A DNA stretch of 64,000 nt, from positions 8,372,501 to 8,436,500 of the forward strand of contig OX637288.1 in assembly GCA_951799445.1 (NCBI GenBank), written 5' to 3'. The DNA comes from Pseudisothecium myosuroides. Taxonomy: Eukaryota > Streptophyta > Bryopsida > Hypnales > Lembophyllaceae. The first letter of the stretch is position 1. Each line of letters starts with the position of its first letter. Below, one piece after another: positions 46,065 to 56,854 of the stretch. Below the pieces are notes generated by a model, which saw only the letters and a program-made list of their open reading frames with translations, was not told where the DNA came from and ran no database searches. A program made the translations under genes and the position numbers.

Positions 46065-48204
46065 TAAACTAGATAATATAGTTATCTTTTAGTACACGTA
46101 TATAAATACTATGCGTTCTCTAAGGACTGGAATGATAAAGTGAGTAGGCAAGGCTAAGAGTGCTTCAAATGTTGTTTCACTAAATCAACGTATGATTACT
46201 TCTCTAAGTTCTTGCTTCGATCTACTAACGATACGGATATCAAAATTTGAATTGAATTCACGAATCAGTGGTCTATTCAAGTCCATAAACTTTCTACGTT
46301 AAAAGCATGACGAAAGGATCTAGGAAGACAAGGAATTTATCAGACAACAACATCAATTTAGAAGTAGGTAATCCGAAACCTCTATGAGTGCTTATTTACC
46401 CACCCTTGATAAATAAGTGAGCACAATTAGGTTCTAAGTATTTTGGTGTTTAATTCATTCTACAGGTGCCTAGCGTAAATCCATTGTGCCTTCAAGCAAT
46501 GGATCTTTTTTCTAAGTTCCTAACATCCACAATGTACACAAAAACCAAAGAAAATCCAACATGGTAATTTCTACTCTAACTTCTTTAACCAAAAGAGGTT
46601 ACGGTGGTTTCGAAGTTGAACTAGTTACAGTCAGAACTTAACAACCCTAAGTGATATAACATTTCATTCCATTTCTAAAAACATAAAATTCGACCCTACC
46701 CCCTTCTCCTAGCAAAAGTTATGGGCGGATGAAGTTTAACCCTTCCGGAGATATTTAAACTTCATCTATGATGTAGGACGTGCTTCCTAATTCAATTACC
46801 CTTGAAAATTGGACCCTAGATTTATGTGGTTAGAACCTGCCTAAATCCTAAGTTTTGACTTGGATGAACTATTTTAGGTTGACTTCATCCGTCCCTTGAC
46901 CCAAACTTCATCCTTGAATATCTCCTAGGATTTTTGGTCTTTATTGAAGTTTAATCCACTTTTGGGTTATTTAAAGGTTCTATTATGACTTACTAATACT
47001 AACTTCTTCTTTTGATCAAGTTAAAACATCCTAGTTCTTCCTATTCTTGTTTCTTGAGGTTTGGATTAAGTTTTGGACAGTCACTCTTTTTTAGAATTTT
47101 TGGAATTGTTCCTTTTAGAGGCTAGCCTAAGCTTTCTAAAATGGTATCTTACTTGGAAATCCACCTATCTTAGCAAAAGTTGTTGATGGATGAAGTTTGA
47201 CCACTAATCGGTGTTTAAAACTTCATCCATTGATTACTCCTAACCCTAATTTGATAATTAACTTTTAATTTCACTTTTGAGATTTAGGTTATTTCTAGTT
47301 GATATTTCCTAATTTTAATTTGTCTTGTTTATCTTCTAATCACTTTTCATCCAAATCAGGTTCTAAACTTCATCCTTCCATATCTCACTCGTTTTAACTC
47401 CAAATCCTAAGTGTGAGATGGTTTTGGAAACCTCTAATTAGACTCTACAACACTAATTCCTTGGTTCTTGAAATATTTCTATTCTAGACACTCTGAATTG
47501 ACTTGAGAGTTCGGTCCTACTTTAAATGTTTATATCGTATACTCCTTCAAACTTCCCGTCATTTGCCATGTTTCGGAATTGTTTGGTAATTTTGCCCACG
47601 ACTTAAAGTAGGAGTTTTAGTACAAGGTTTGCCAATTTCTTGGACTTCTCTTTTCTTTTCTTTTTCTTCTAATCTCTCTTTCTCTTCTAACACTATTCTA
47701 ATTCAGTTATTTGTACTTCAAAGGGTTGACTAGTCTTGAACTAAAATAATTGAAATCAACTCCCAACTAATAGTTGACTCTTCAACTCCTTGGTCAATTA
47801 TTATTCTATCCAAGTTTTGATGGTTCTAATCGTTCTTTCTAGATTTCCACCTAATCCTATCTCTTCCTAAATTCTCTTCAAACTCCTAAATTGTCACTTC
47901 ATCTCTCTCTATTTTCAAAGTGGTTTTGAAAGTTCCAATGTTCTACTTCCTATGGTTTTTGAGCCTCTTTTTGCAATGGAAACGTTGCAAATTGAGATTT
48001 CTTAGCCTCCTACCTTCATAATTTCCCTCTTCCTCATCTTACTTCTAATTTTCTCTATCCTCCTAACTACTAAAATTTCTACTTTCAAGAGGCAAGATTA
48101 GGTGGTGGACAAAGTGGCAATTAGTTTATTTTTTAAAAAGAAGAGTTTCTTTTTTCATAAAAAAGTTTTTGGAACCAAATCGGCAAAGAGATTTGAAACC
48201 AGTT

Positions 48205-48303
48205 TGGAGCGTTTTGGAACCAGTTGGGCGGTCCAGGCACCAAGTCGGACAGTCCAGCAATCCCAGTTGGACAATCCAGACTCCAAGTCGGGCAGTCCAG
48301 ACC
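48205..48303. repeat. Degenerate short tandem repeat
   Basis: About four imperfect copies of a 22-23 base phrase of the type AAGTCGGACAGTCCAG are present in a row within the 4.13-kb LTR-like element. They diverge by several bases each. Confidence 0.6.
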
Positions 48304-48490
48304 CTGTCCTTGCTTAGCACGTCTTTTGCCCAGCAATCACTTGCCCAGTTCGGTCCTTGTTAGTTCGGGTTTGTTCGTTTAATTTTTGGATTTTGGGGGT
48401 GTTCTCATAAACAAGGAATTAGCTTGCCTAACACACTTAGCTAAAGGGAAACAACTCTTGGTATTCTAATTTTTAAGGGTTTTTGTCAAA

Positions 48491-48757
48491 GCCAAAGCTT
48501 CGCCGTATTCTAAAAAAATTTTCAACTTCTAGACAATTTGAACAAAGCAAAGTCAAAGCTTCGCCGTATTTTAGAAAATCTCCAAACTTCTAGATAATTT
48601 TGAACAAAGCAAAGTCAAAGCTTTGCCGTATTTTAGAAAATCTCAAAAACTTCTAGACAATTCGAGCAAAGCAAAGTCAAAGCTCCGCCGTATTTTAGAA
48701 AATCTCAAAAACTTCTAGACAATTCGAGCAAAGCAAAGTCAAAGCTCCGCCGTATTA
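48491..48757. repeat. 62-bp tandem repeat, about 4.3 copies
   Basis: Units starting at 48491, 48553, 48615, 48677 and 48739 each carry CAAAGC(T/C)(T/C)(C/T)GCCGTATT and end with GAACAAAGCAAAG-like words. The last copies are almost identical, the first most divergent. The repeat lies downstream of the predicted start of transcription of the 4.13-kb LTR-like element. Confidence 0.9.
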
Positions 48758-49248
48758 GAGAGCCTACTAACATCAAGGGTCCAAACCAACAAAGGAGGAT
48801 TGTTAGTACAACTCTACGAGGGCTAAAAACCAACACAAAACTAACACAAAGGGAGCTTGGATGATTGGTAAACGCTAAAACTCGAACACAAGTTAGTCAA
48901 GATAGGTTAGAACAAAACTTTCTCAAAGAAAACACTAGAGGGCCCCCCTAAGCGGCATCGCCAAGATACAGAGGGGAATATTCTCTAGAATTAGTAGAAC
49001 ACAACAACAATTAACAACAATTTCACAACAAAACTCAAACAAGGCAATAAGAGAAAATTTTGAAGGGACCCCAATGTCCTTCAAAGAGAGCTTCGAAAAC
49101 ACCAACAATGAAGCTAAAAATACTTCAAAAACACACAAATTTGGCAACGTGGCCTAAATTGACCAAAATCCAACTAAATGGACCTAAATGTGCAAAGTGA
49201 GCCAAAATATGGCTTCAAGGGGTGTTTGTGAGAGGAAAATGAACCCCC

Positions 49249-49255
49249 TTATATA
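49249..49255 (-). promoter_or_regulatory. TATA box of the 4.13-kb LTR-like element
   Basis: On the minus strand TATATAA is followed by GGGGGTTC. Its position about 1.26 kb from the element's minus-strand start fits a U3/R boundary. The supporting evidence is the sequence alone. Confidence 0.5.
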
Positions 49256-50802
49256 CATTTCCAAGGGTGCTCACCCCCCCTCTTTTCTAAGCCGTAATCT
49301 TATCAACTAAGATTTTCATCCTAATCTTCAATTTTTGACTTTCTACTCTGGTCCAAACTTCTAACTTTTGGAGATTAACTCCAAATTGAAAACCGATTGC
49401 ACCATTGGCTTTAGAAGGCCATTTTTAATCTATAAGAACCTCCCACCCCTTAACCAAACTCCAAAAAATGCAACATAACCTACCGCTAACCGAACGCCAA
49501 AACGGGGTAAAAACCCAAATCTTGGAGGTTGACTTTTCTGAAAAAAGTAACTAGCCTAGGTTCTTTAGTAGGTATGTCGGAGTAAGAAAAGACCTATCTT
49601 TGACCTCATTCCGATTCCGTATGCTCCCGGTACGCAAGTCAATTCCACCGTAAACTTCAAATTTGTCAATTCTCAGGGAATCTCGCCGGTTCAGGCACTT
49701 TTGGCTATCGGAATGTCTTGAAATTTGGTGGGGCATCTTATTAGCATAAGAAAATCTAATACAATTTTTACTGAGATTTTACCGCAATCTGGGTAATTTC
49801 TAGGAATTTCCCATCATAGGTTTTGGCGGTTGACCATCCGGAAGAGCATCTTCTGCAAGTGAGAAAATTCCGAAACTTTTTATGGAACCTCTCATGGAAT
49901 TCCACAAAGGATGTGCAAACTCATGTTTTTACTTTGCACAACGGTCAGAGGAGAATCAAATTCTGTCTTCTCCTTTTAATTCTGGCAATTAGAGAATCTT
50001 TCATACAAGGGAATCTTGGCAAGCCGATTTCGCCATTGAGTCCCAAATGTGATTTCCACCCTAGAACACTACACTCTATCCGTAGATTCCTCTTACGGGT
50101 CCATTTTGAGTTTGTAACTCCTACAGGCCAACAATTGGGGTTTCTATTATTTCTTCGATGCTATGGGGAAAGTGAAACCTATCTCTGGGAATGGACTTAG
50201 GACCTCAACGGTGTTCCCTCGGACCAATTTTAGCCATAAGATGTCACATGTACCGTAGGTTTGGGCTGTGCGGGTTAGGTTAGCCCTTAATTCTATTTTT
50301 TGCCGATATTTCCACATTTTAACCTATGTACAAGTGGAAATGGGATTTATTTGGGGGAAAACAACCTATAAGGGACCAAATGCTATATTGGTACGTGACA
50401 TACCTATTTTGGTTTTACTCTTTTGGGGGCTTTTTGTATATAAAACTACACTTAAATTTGTAAAAATTGAAAAAAAGAAAACTGTGAGTCCCCAGTGACG
50501 AATTAGGGGCTCACAACCTCTAAAACACCTTAATCTTCTAGATAGAGGGGTAGTCTACACTCTTTTTGAAAGAAATGAGGTTATGATGATATTGGAGACA
50601 ATCTCGACAAACTATCAGGGACGGACGTAAACAAGAATGAGAGAACTGTAAAGTTGAATCTCAACAGAAGTACGAAATCAATCTTTACTGGAAATACAAG
50701 ATTTATTCAAGAGAACAAGAGTACAGATGACAAGAGTATGGATAACAAGACGGCTGATCGAAAACTAAGCTGATCACTAAGAACTAGACATCAAAAGGAG
50801 TT

Positions 50803-50832
50803 GTCGAGATTGAGGAATTCCTCAACCTCGAC
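50803..50832 (-). promoter_or_regulatory. Palindrome at the LTR transcription start
   Basis: A 30-base inverted repeat, GTCGAGATTGAGGAA followed by its near-complement, centred on an EcoRI-like GAATTC and starting 2 bases beyond the TATA box. On the transcribed strand the one mismatch would be a G-U pair. The 3' LTR keeps it with one change at the centre (about 6272-6301). It could form a cruciform or a hairpin at the RNA end. Confidence 0.6.
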
Positions 50833-50834
50833 TC

Positions 50835-50843
50835 CTATTTATA
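50835..50843 (-). promoter_or_regulatory. TATA box of the chromovirus LTR
   Basis: TATAAATAG on the minus strand, 60-100 bases downstream of the heat-shock-element array. It is identical in the 3' LTR (6307-6315). This is the likely promoter of the genomic RNA. Confidence 0.8.
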
Positions 50844-50942
50844 CTTGGAGATTCTAAGCTTCTCCTACAAGTTTCCACAAGCCTTTACAAGCTTGAAAGT
50901 TTCTTGAGAAGGTTCTACGAGGTTCCAGAAGGTTCTACGAGG

Positions 50943-50985
50943 TTCCAGAAGGTTCCAGAAGGTTCCAGAAGGTTCCAGAAAGTTC
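50943..50985 (-). promoter_or_regulatory. Uninterrupted heat-shock-element array
   Basis: Nine alternating TTC and GAA triplets at exact 5-bp spacing (TTCCAGAAGG repeated) form an ideal extended nGAAnnTTCn element for heat-shock factor trimers. Degenerate units extend the array to about 50905-51110. It lies upstream of the TATA box in the LTR's own orientation, where it could drive heat-induced transcription. Confidence 0.75.
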
Positions 50986-51156
50986 CACGAGGTTTCTGAA
51001 AGTTCCTCGAGGTTCCAGAAGGTTCCAGAAGGTTCCACGAGATTTCTGAAAGTTCCCCGAGGTTCCAGAAGGTTCCACGAGGATCCAGAAGGTTCCACAA
51101 GGTTGGAAGTTGCTTGAGCTGCTTCCGTGAAAGGGTATGTTTCTACATCCATGACA

Positions 51157-52226
51157 TTGACCATGTGGATTGAAAGATCGTAACATTTGAAGTGAATTTT
51201 TTTTTTAAATTCTTGCTAAATACAACCTGTAGACTTTGAGCCCTCCTTGAGTAAAATTTTTTCACTTCAAAAACATGAGGATTTTGGCCATTCATACACA
51301 TATGATGTTAGGTTTATCCATAAAAAAATTTAGAAGCAACTATAGAGTCTAGCTTATTCTAAATCAACCTACAATGTAAGGTGTTTAAGTGCATTGGCAA
51401 TACACTAGACATTTTTTGATGATTTTTTGTGCAATGAGGAAATTTCTTATTTGAAATCCAAACAATAAAAAATTAGAGACAAACATTTGGAATACGTGAA
51501 TTTTTTTTCAAGAACTTTGACTTCACATATTGTAAGATAATAGGGCTAGGGCTTGAAGTAGAGGAAAATGTTTTTTTTTGAAGCCACCCAAACATAGCTA
51601 GTAAGGTTTGACTCCTCTTAGTATGTGATTTGAGAATTAATTTTTTTGTTGCTAATTGTATGCCATATATTATTCGTTACATACATGCCAAATTTCAAAA
51701 GTTATGAGCATTTTTGCAAAAGGTGTCTAAGAAATGCCCAAATTGCCTAGGTTCTCCAAAAAGTTCAAGGCAACATAACTTTTGATTTGAATATTCAATC
51801 AGAAAAAAGTACACTCTCACTAAAAGGATACATATTCATACCTTATGTCAAAATTTTGTAAATAACTGACCAAAATTGACTTCATAGGAGCCTATTCAGA
51901 TTTTCAATTGTTCATTCAACGGACAATTGATCTTTAGGTTAAAAACTACCATTTGATCAATTGGACATTTAAATTTTATATGTAAGATAGCACTTCCTAA
52001 AAAACCGCATGAATGAATTTACAAAAACTATAGGATATTAAAAATATACCCCTCGTAGCTTTTTATATAAAAATATGGTCATCTTAAATACAATAATTAA
52101 GGTAAATAGCCCCACATTAAATACCCTCTTAACTCAGGTGTATACCTTAAATTACAAGGAGTGATCTCCCCGGGATCGCATTGAGTTTTGTATATCAATG
52201 TCATGTGAAGGATGTGGTGCAAATGA
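51157..52226. other. Right flank of the chromovirus, decayed AT-rich repeat
   Basis: Begins TTGACCATGTGGATTGAAAG. Joined to the left flank at 6084 it gives sequence related to the repeat at about 1300-1380. The rest is AT-rich with phrases such as AACTTTTGACT-like words that also occur near 1780 and 1930. No gene. Confidence 0.55.
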
Positions 52227-52300
52227 CACTATAAGAAATCCACGTTTTAGGTGATGTTAGCATAACTTTAAGAAACGGATTTTAGCGGACGTCCAAGAAA
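52227..52300. repeat. End of a CACTA MITE related to 5063-5332
   Basis: CACTATAAGAAATCCACG followed by TTTTAGGTGATG parallels the left end of the element at 5063. No matching right end was found nearby, so this is a fragment or a strongly diverged copy. Confidence 0.5.
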
Positions 52301-53389
52301 ACAACTTGTGTTTTTCATGTATTTTGCGGTATTTTATTACTTATAAAGTATAGTATAGTTTTGTTACATATAGGGGGTTTCCAATTCAAGATCCTTTCAT
52401 TATAATGAAGTAATGGTATGAAAATTTGGCCTATCATTCAAATTTAAAGTAAGTGTATGGTACTTAAATTTATGACAAATTAGAAAATTAGGTAATGGTA
52501 TGGTCTATTTAATTAGTCTCCTCTATCAAAATACCCCCATAAATAATATCCCTTAGTCACATGTGATATGTAAGTCCCCCTAAGAGTCACACACACCCTG
52601 TACAAAATAGGGGACTTTTTTTTACATGCACCTGGAATGACTTGGAAGGGCCAAGCAAGGGGATCAATTCACCCCGACCTAATTTATACTAGTGTGCCTT
52701 ATGTCATTGCCACAACCAAAATAAAAGTAAAAGTAATTTTCTAATTGTTTAAATCATAAAAACTTTGAAATTCAATATCTTTCACACCGTAGGTCCAAAC
52801 GCCACAAAACAAAGCTTGTGCACTCCTCCTTGCAAAGAGCTTTCCTAAGGCACCAAGAATGCAATTAGGGATGCACAATTTCGAAGATCTTACTATAACA
52901 AACAAAACAAAACAAACAAAACAAAACGCCTAACTTAATGTATGGATGCTTGTATCACTTGATATCTTATTGCAGTCCCCTTGGCCAAGTCGGTGTAGAT
53001 CTAAGGTAGAAGGCTTGAGAACAGTTTGGGCATTAAGAATGGCCCCTATAAATGGCTGTGAAATGGACATGAGTTGGTTCTGAAATTGACTACTATAGTC
53101 ATTGAATGAACCAAGGAAAAAAGACTTATTAATTGCAAGAGCCAATCACTCTCTTTGCTTTCCCCATTTGTATTTAGAATTGCAAGTGAACCATTTATGA
53201 AAGACCTAGGGTCACAAATAGGGACCTATGACCCAACTTGTTTGAAAATTCATTAGTAATTATAAAATGCTCGGAAAAATACGAAACGACTTGGGTTAGA
53301 TTCCTCATCAACTTCTCTATGTCTGAAAAATGAGCTAAAAATATTCCCGTCCAAGGAAATACATGAAAAAGGCGGACCAGCCCTTAGAT
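52301..53389. other. AT-rich sequence, no gene
   Basis: Includes a short AAACAAAACAAAAC simple repeat near 52900. No gene or element was recognised. Confidence 0.5.
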
Positions 53390-56226
53390 GGTCGGTTTAT
53401 GAGCCTCCTACCTTATTAGCGACTGCAATAGCAGATGCAGGGAAGCCGATGGTGCCGAAGCTGGCCGTGTACCCTTTTGACATCCATGAATTTCAGCCGA
53501 TCAATCAATCAGTAAGTTTTGAACCTTAATTGTTTGGGTCGACTCCGTTTGTTGTTCTTGAATCGAATGGATTACCAATGTGCGTATTTAGCCGAAACCA
53601 CTGATTTCTGGCTGCAAGAATAATATGAGTTGACCGTCCGCAAACCATTGTCCAAATGGCATCAGTTTGAGACTTGGGAGGCTTTGTGAATTTATGCAGA
53701 AAATTTTCTCAACCCTTTTACGAAGATTTGTCAGACACGGCATCTGAAATTTTCTTTTTGTATTGATGTTTGAACTGAATCTCTCATTTGTTCCTGACGT
53801 GCCTTCTTTTGTGATGAATGCTGGATCTCGTCTTAGTTTGAATTTAGTGTTTGTAAGATGCATGTGTCCACATGAATTGAAGAAGGAAAAAATTGTCTAT
53901 GCATCTTGGTACAGGATCCTAAAGTTTTAAAGATGGTCTGTGGACATGAGAAGAGTCTTGGGTACGCCAGAGCGGAGGGACCGTGGTCCCCAGGCCTTGC
54001 CCCAAATGCACACTTCTCTTTAATTTCTAGATTCATTTGTAGCTTATCCAAATCAACTGGAACTTACATCGTGGACCACCTCTCTGAAAGAATGGTGGGT
54101 CTTGCTAAAACCTGACTCAAAGATCATTTGATAAGTGGATGTGTAGTTTCCAGAACAAGGCAAGGGCGTTGAAGTGGTTACCAAGTGTCGTTGGTATGAA
54201 ATACATCCAGACTGACGGAGAAGCTACTTTTGGTCTGTGGCGTTCTGATCCAAAGCAGGGGCGTGTGGAGTGGATGTAAGAAGAGTTTTGAATAGGATAG
54301 AAGAAGCTGAAGAGCCCTCCGAGGCATGCTATTTCAAACTTGACAAGGTCGGACAGTGGTCCACCTGTGCACCATTAATTTACCGATATTGTTGGTTGGT
54401 TGGAATGAGATCAATCGCTGACGGCATTAATTCTGCTACTTTTATTAGTGGATTCAACACTATTAGCTAGTCTTGGAGGTGTTGGAGTTTTAGCTTTGTT
54501 GACCGAATGTCTTTGCCTTTCAGGTCGAAGTCACAGGACTCTTTCGTGCTGCAGGGCCCGAATTTCTGGAGATTGCCAAAGCAGCAGTGAGATGATTTGC
54601 GTGCGAGAATCAATGTAGAAAAGGTCAGAATTTTATGGATATTTCGGAGAGATTCGGGAAATCTTTGGGTGTGATGCTCTGCTCATGTTCTACTCTTTCG
54701 TTCTAAATGATTGATGACTTTTATGTTGCAGGTTACATATGTCATATGTCGCAACATCAATTACACCAGCGTTTGTGGGTGTCAATTTCGTGCGTTCAGG
54801 TAGGGAACATATTTTCAGTGGATTGATCGACTCTGCCTTTGTGAGTTGTTTCTTAGTGCTGGTACTTCTATCTCGTTCTTTGTCTGTGAGCTTCAAATTT
54901 CTAACTATTTAATATTGCATATTTCCTTCAATAACTATAGATTGTTCCCTCTCATTTGCAAAATTGTCTTTGACTCCGAGGTCAGAGGAGATTTAGGAAT
55001 TGAATTTTCTGGTATATTTTGTGTCACCGTTTCAGTAAAGGGAAGCTTAGCGCAGACCTCCGTGGAAAGCCGTACAGGTAATTCATGCACGCTTTTCAGT
55101 TTCATAGAATCGATTTTCAGTTTCACCGAATTTGGTTGTTGTTGCTTGAAACTGTGTCAATTCAAGTGCTATCAAGGCTCATATGAAATGATATCAATGT
55201 CTTCTGAGTTGCCGGAGCTTACAAAGATCTAACTTAGAAAGGTCTCTGAATCTTTGCAGAAGCCCATGAAAAACCTCTTCTAATTAATTGCCTAATAAAG
55301 TTAATAACCTCTTACTACTACGATCGAGTTTCTTCCTCACTAATTAAGTATGTCTGGTGTTTTTGGACAGAATATCCCTGGAGGAAATATCCCGCAGTAG
55401 TGTAGAGACCTGGGAGAGAGGTGCTACCGATGTTTGTGTGCAGGTCCTATCTGGGAGATTTCATCAAGAAATGAGGTAATATGCTAAAACAGAATTATAT
55501 CACAATCACATTACATGTAGCATTATTTGAAATTTCTGTGTAGCATTGTGGGATCTTCTAGCTGTAGTAGACTGACCATAGTCGTAATTATTTTTTATAG
55601 CATCCTGTGGGTTGCAACTCAATGCAGGGAGGAATACACTCTGAGGAATTCACTGGGGAAACATAAACTTACGTGAAGATCTTTGAAAGCGGTAAAGAAG
55701 GCTGTTCCAGAGCTGCATGTTCATGCCTTAAATTCTCCTCTCAAAGTCTTTCAAGGAGCTTTGATCCTGGGAGTCAGCCGCCTGTAGTCCTGTACTTGTG
55801 TCCTCATTTTGCGTTCATAAGTTTTAGAACTAGGGTCTGCTTGTTACTAGCTATGGTAATGCAATAATTGCTCATTTGGACGCCTTTCAGTCGCTAATTA
55901 ACAGAATTGAACCTTTTCGTAGGTTATTTCAAGCATGTAGATGATTTGGACCTCGATATTCAGAGCGAATATCCTCCGTATTCTCCTTGTTCTGCTAATT
56001 ACTTTCAGTTTGTGTGCGTGCAGTATTGAAGAGATCCTGGTGGAGTTGAAAAACCCTGGTCATTCTTGGCTCCCTGCCGGGCACTGCGGCTGACAGAGGT
56101 GAGAACAATAACTAAGCCCGGAAGTGAAAGGAGTAGCGATAATTAAGTTTTTTTTCGTGCCAGTTCATATCAGTATTTCTGTTAGTGACGATGCAATGCA
56201 TGATCTCTTTTAGTACCAATCCATGT
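53390..56226 (+). other. Exon-like stretch, unresolved host gene or pseudogene
   Basis: Base composition is closer to genic, with several open pieces ending at good splice donors. Examples: MVPKLAVYPFDIHEFQP followed by GTAAGT near 53513; VEVTGLFRAAGPEFLEIA after a CAG near 54522; a piece ending CGTACAG|GTAATTC near 55078; one ending AATGAG|GTAATA near 55475; and SIEEILVELKNPGHSW near 56024. I could not link them in phase into one protein or recognise a family. Stops inside some pieces favour a pseudogene or wrong boundaries. Confidence 0.3.
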
Positions 56227-56240
56227 CAAGACTCCATGTT

Positions 56241-56854
56241 TGTTTGTTTTTTGACACAAATGAAATGGCATTTCATTGCAAAGAATTTAAAGTACAAATA
56301 ACCAGCCACAAGTGGGCTGGCGTAACCAACATGACCCACAGGACAAAGACAGACAGACTACAAGCTGAGAACAAGGAAGGGACCACGGGCGAAGCCCGTG
56401 TGGGCCTGTGGGGCCGTGAGGCCCCTCACGGCCAGCCTCCCCAGCCACCCGACGATCCCACCCCGTCGGAGAAGCCCTCACGGCGGTTGGAAGGCGAAGC
56501 CTTTGAAGCAGGACGTTAAATCCTGCATTCGAAGTGGGACCAGCAGGGTGAAAACGCAGAAATTGGGGGGGTAAAAGTAAAGTTTTGCCCCTATTTTGAG
56601 CCGTGTCTAGGGTTAGATCTTGACCTCTCCCAGCTAATTTGGGACCTCTGATTGCAAATATGAATTCAGAATTCAAAAAATAAATAATACGTGAAAAATA
56701 AAAAAATGCCTGCGTTTTCACCCTACTGGTCCCACTTCGAATTCAGGATTTAACGTCTTGCCCTTTGAATGGCCCGGCGACAGACCAGACGGGTTGCCCT
56801 TCTTCAAGTCTTGCGAAGATCCAAAACTTGCGCTTGCGCCTGACAGAAGAGTCC
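56241..56854 (-). mobile_element. 5'-truncated LINE-type insertion with 14-bp TSD
   Basis: The 14-bp word CAAGACTCCATGTT flanks the segment (56227-56240 and 56855-56868). At its plus-strand left end is an A-rich tail read on the minus strand (TGTCAAAAAACAAACA), preceded by TGCAATGAAATGCC. This is the signature of target-primed reverse transcription by a non-LTR element. The body is unusually GC-rich and contains no coding frame, as expected after 5' truncation. A MITE (56508-56761) is nested in it. Confidence 0.75.
56508..56761. mobile_element. MITE with 8-bp TSD inside the LINE tail
   Basis: 254 bp with terminal inverted repeats of about 50 bases (left end GCAGGACGTTAAATCC, right end complementary apart from three positions). 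The 8-bp TSD is CCTTTGAA (56500-56507 and 56762-56769). The 8-bp TSD favours a hAT-type parent. The interior is AT-rich, in contrast to the GC-rich LINE around it. Confidence 0.85.

Larger units (their letters stand above)
46383..50515 (-). mobile_element. 4.13-kb solo-LTR-like element in the chromovirus leader
   Basis: Bounded by TATGAG (probably TGTGAG originally) and CTCACA, with the 5-bp TSD ACCTC at 46378-46382 and 50516-50520. Removing it joins the chromovirus leader cleanly. It has no gene of note, no second LTR and no polymerase. A minus-strand TATA box at 49249-49255 suggests it is an LTR in the same orientation as the chromovirus, with about 1.26 kb of U3. It contains a 62-bp tandem repeat. 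It belongs to a different family from elements A and B. Confidence 0.72.
6085..51156 (-). mobile_element. Ty3/gypsy chromovirus, split by nested insertions
   Basis: A minus-strand LTR retrotransposon. In transcription order it has a 5' LTR (51156-50613), leader, gag (46064 down), protease, reverse transcriptase with YLDD, RNase H, H2C2 zinc finger, integrase core, chromodomain, polypurine tract (20317-20304) and a 3' LTR (20303-20186 plus 6370-6085). LTR ends are TGTCA...TGACA, and the flanks are TTGAT (6080-6084) and TTGAC (51157-51161), a 5-bp TSD with one change. After subtracting four insertions with their own TSDs it is about 6 kb, normal for a chromovirus. The two LTRs differ at about a dozen of ~280 alignable positions, mostly transitions, so it is not recent. 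No primer-binding site with the usual TGG start was recognised. All genes are broken, so it is not autonomous. Confidence 0.9.
50613..51156 (-). repeat. 5' LTR of the chromovirus
   Basis: A 544-bp LTR reading on the minus strand from TGTCATGG at 51156 to ...CTGATA at 50613 (TA replaces the expected CA). U3 carries a 200-bp array of heat-shock-element repeats (about 50905-51110), then a TATA box and a palindrome over the likely start site. The 3' LTR at 6085-6370 plus 20186-20303 matches it, with a shorter repeat array. The long open frames across the 10-bp repeats are artefacts of a 30-base translation period. Confidence 0.92.

Noticed and set aside
48491..48757. 62-bp repeats as a CRISPR-like array
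   Set aside because: The whole unit is repeated with no variable spacers, and the context is a plant retroelement.
50521..50612. Primer-binding site next to the 5' LTR
   Set aside because: The sequence after the LTR (GTTTGTCGAGATTG on the minus strand) does not start with TGG or resemble a known tRNA 3' end.
50865..51186. Overlapping frames with WNLLEPSGTFWN repeats in the LTR
   Set aside because: Products of the 10-bp heat-shock-element repeat, open in three frames; not genes.
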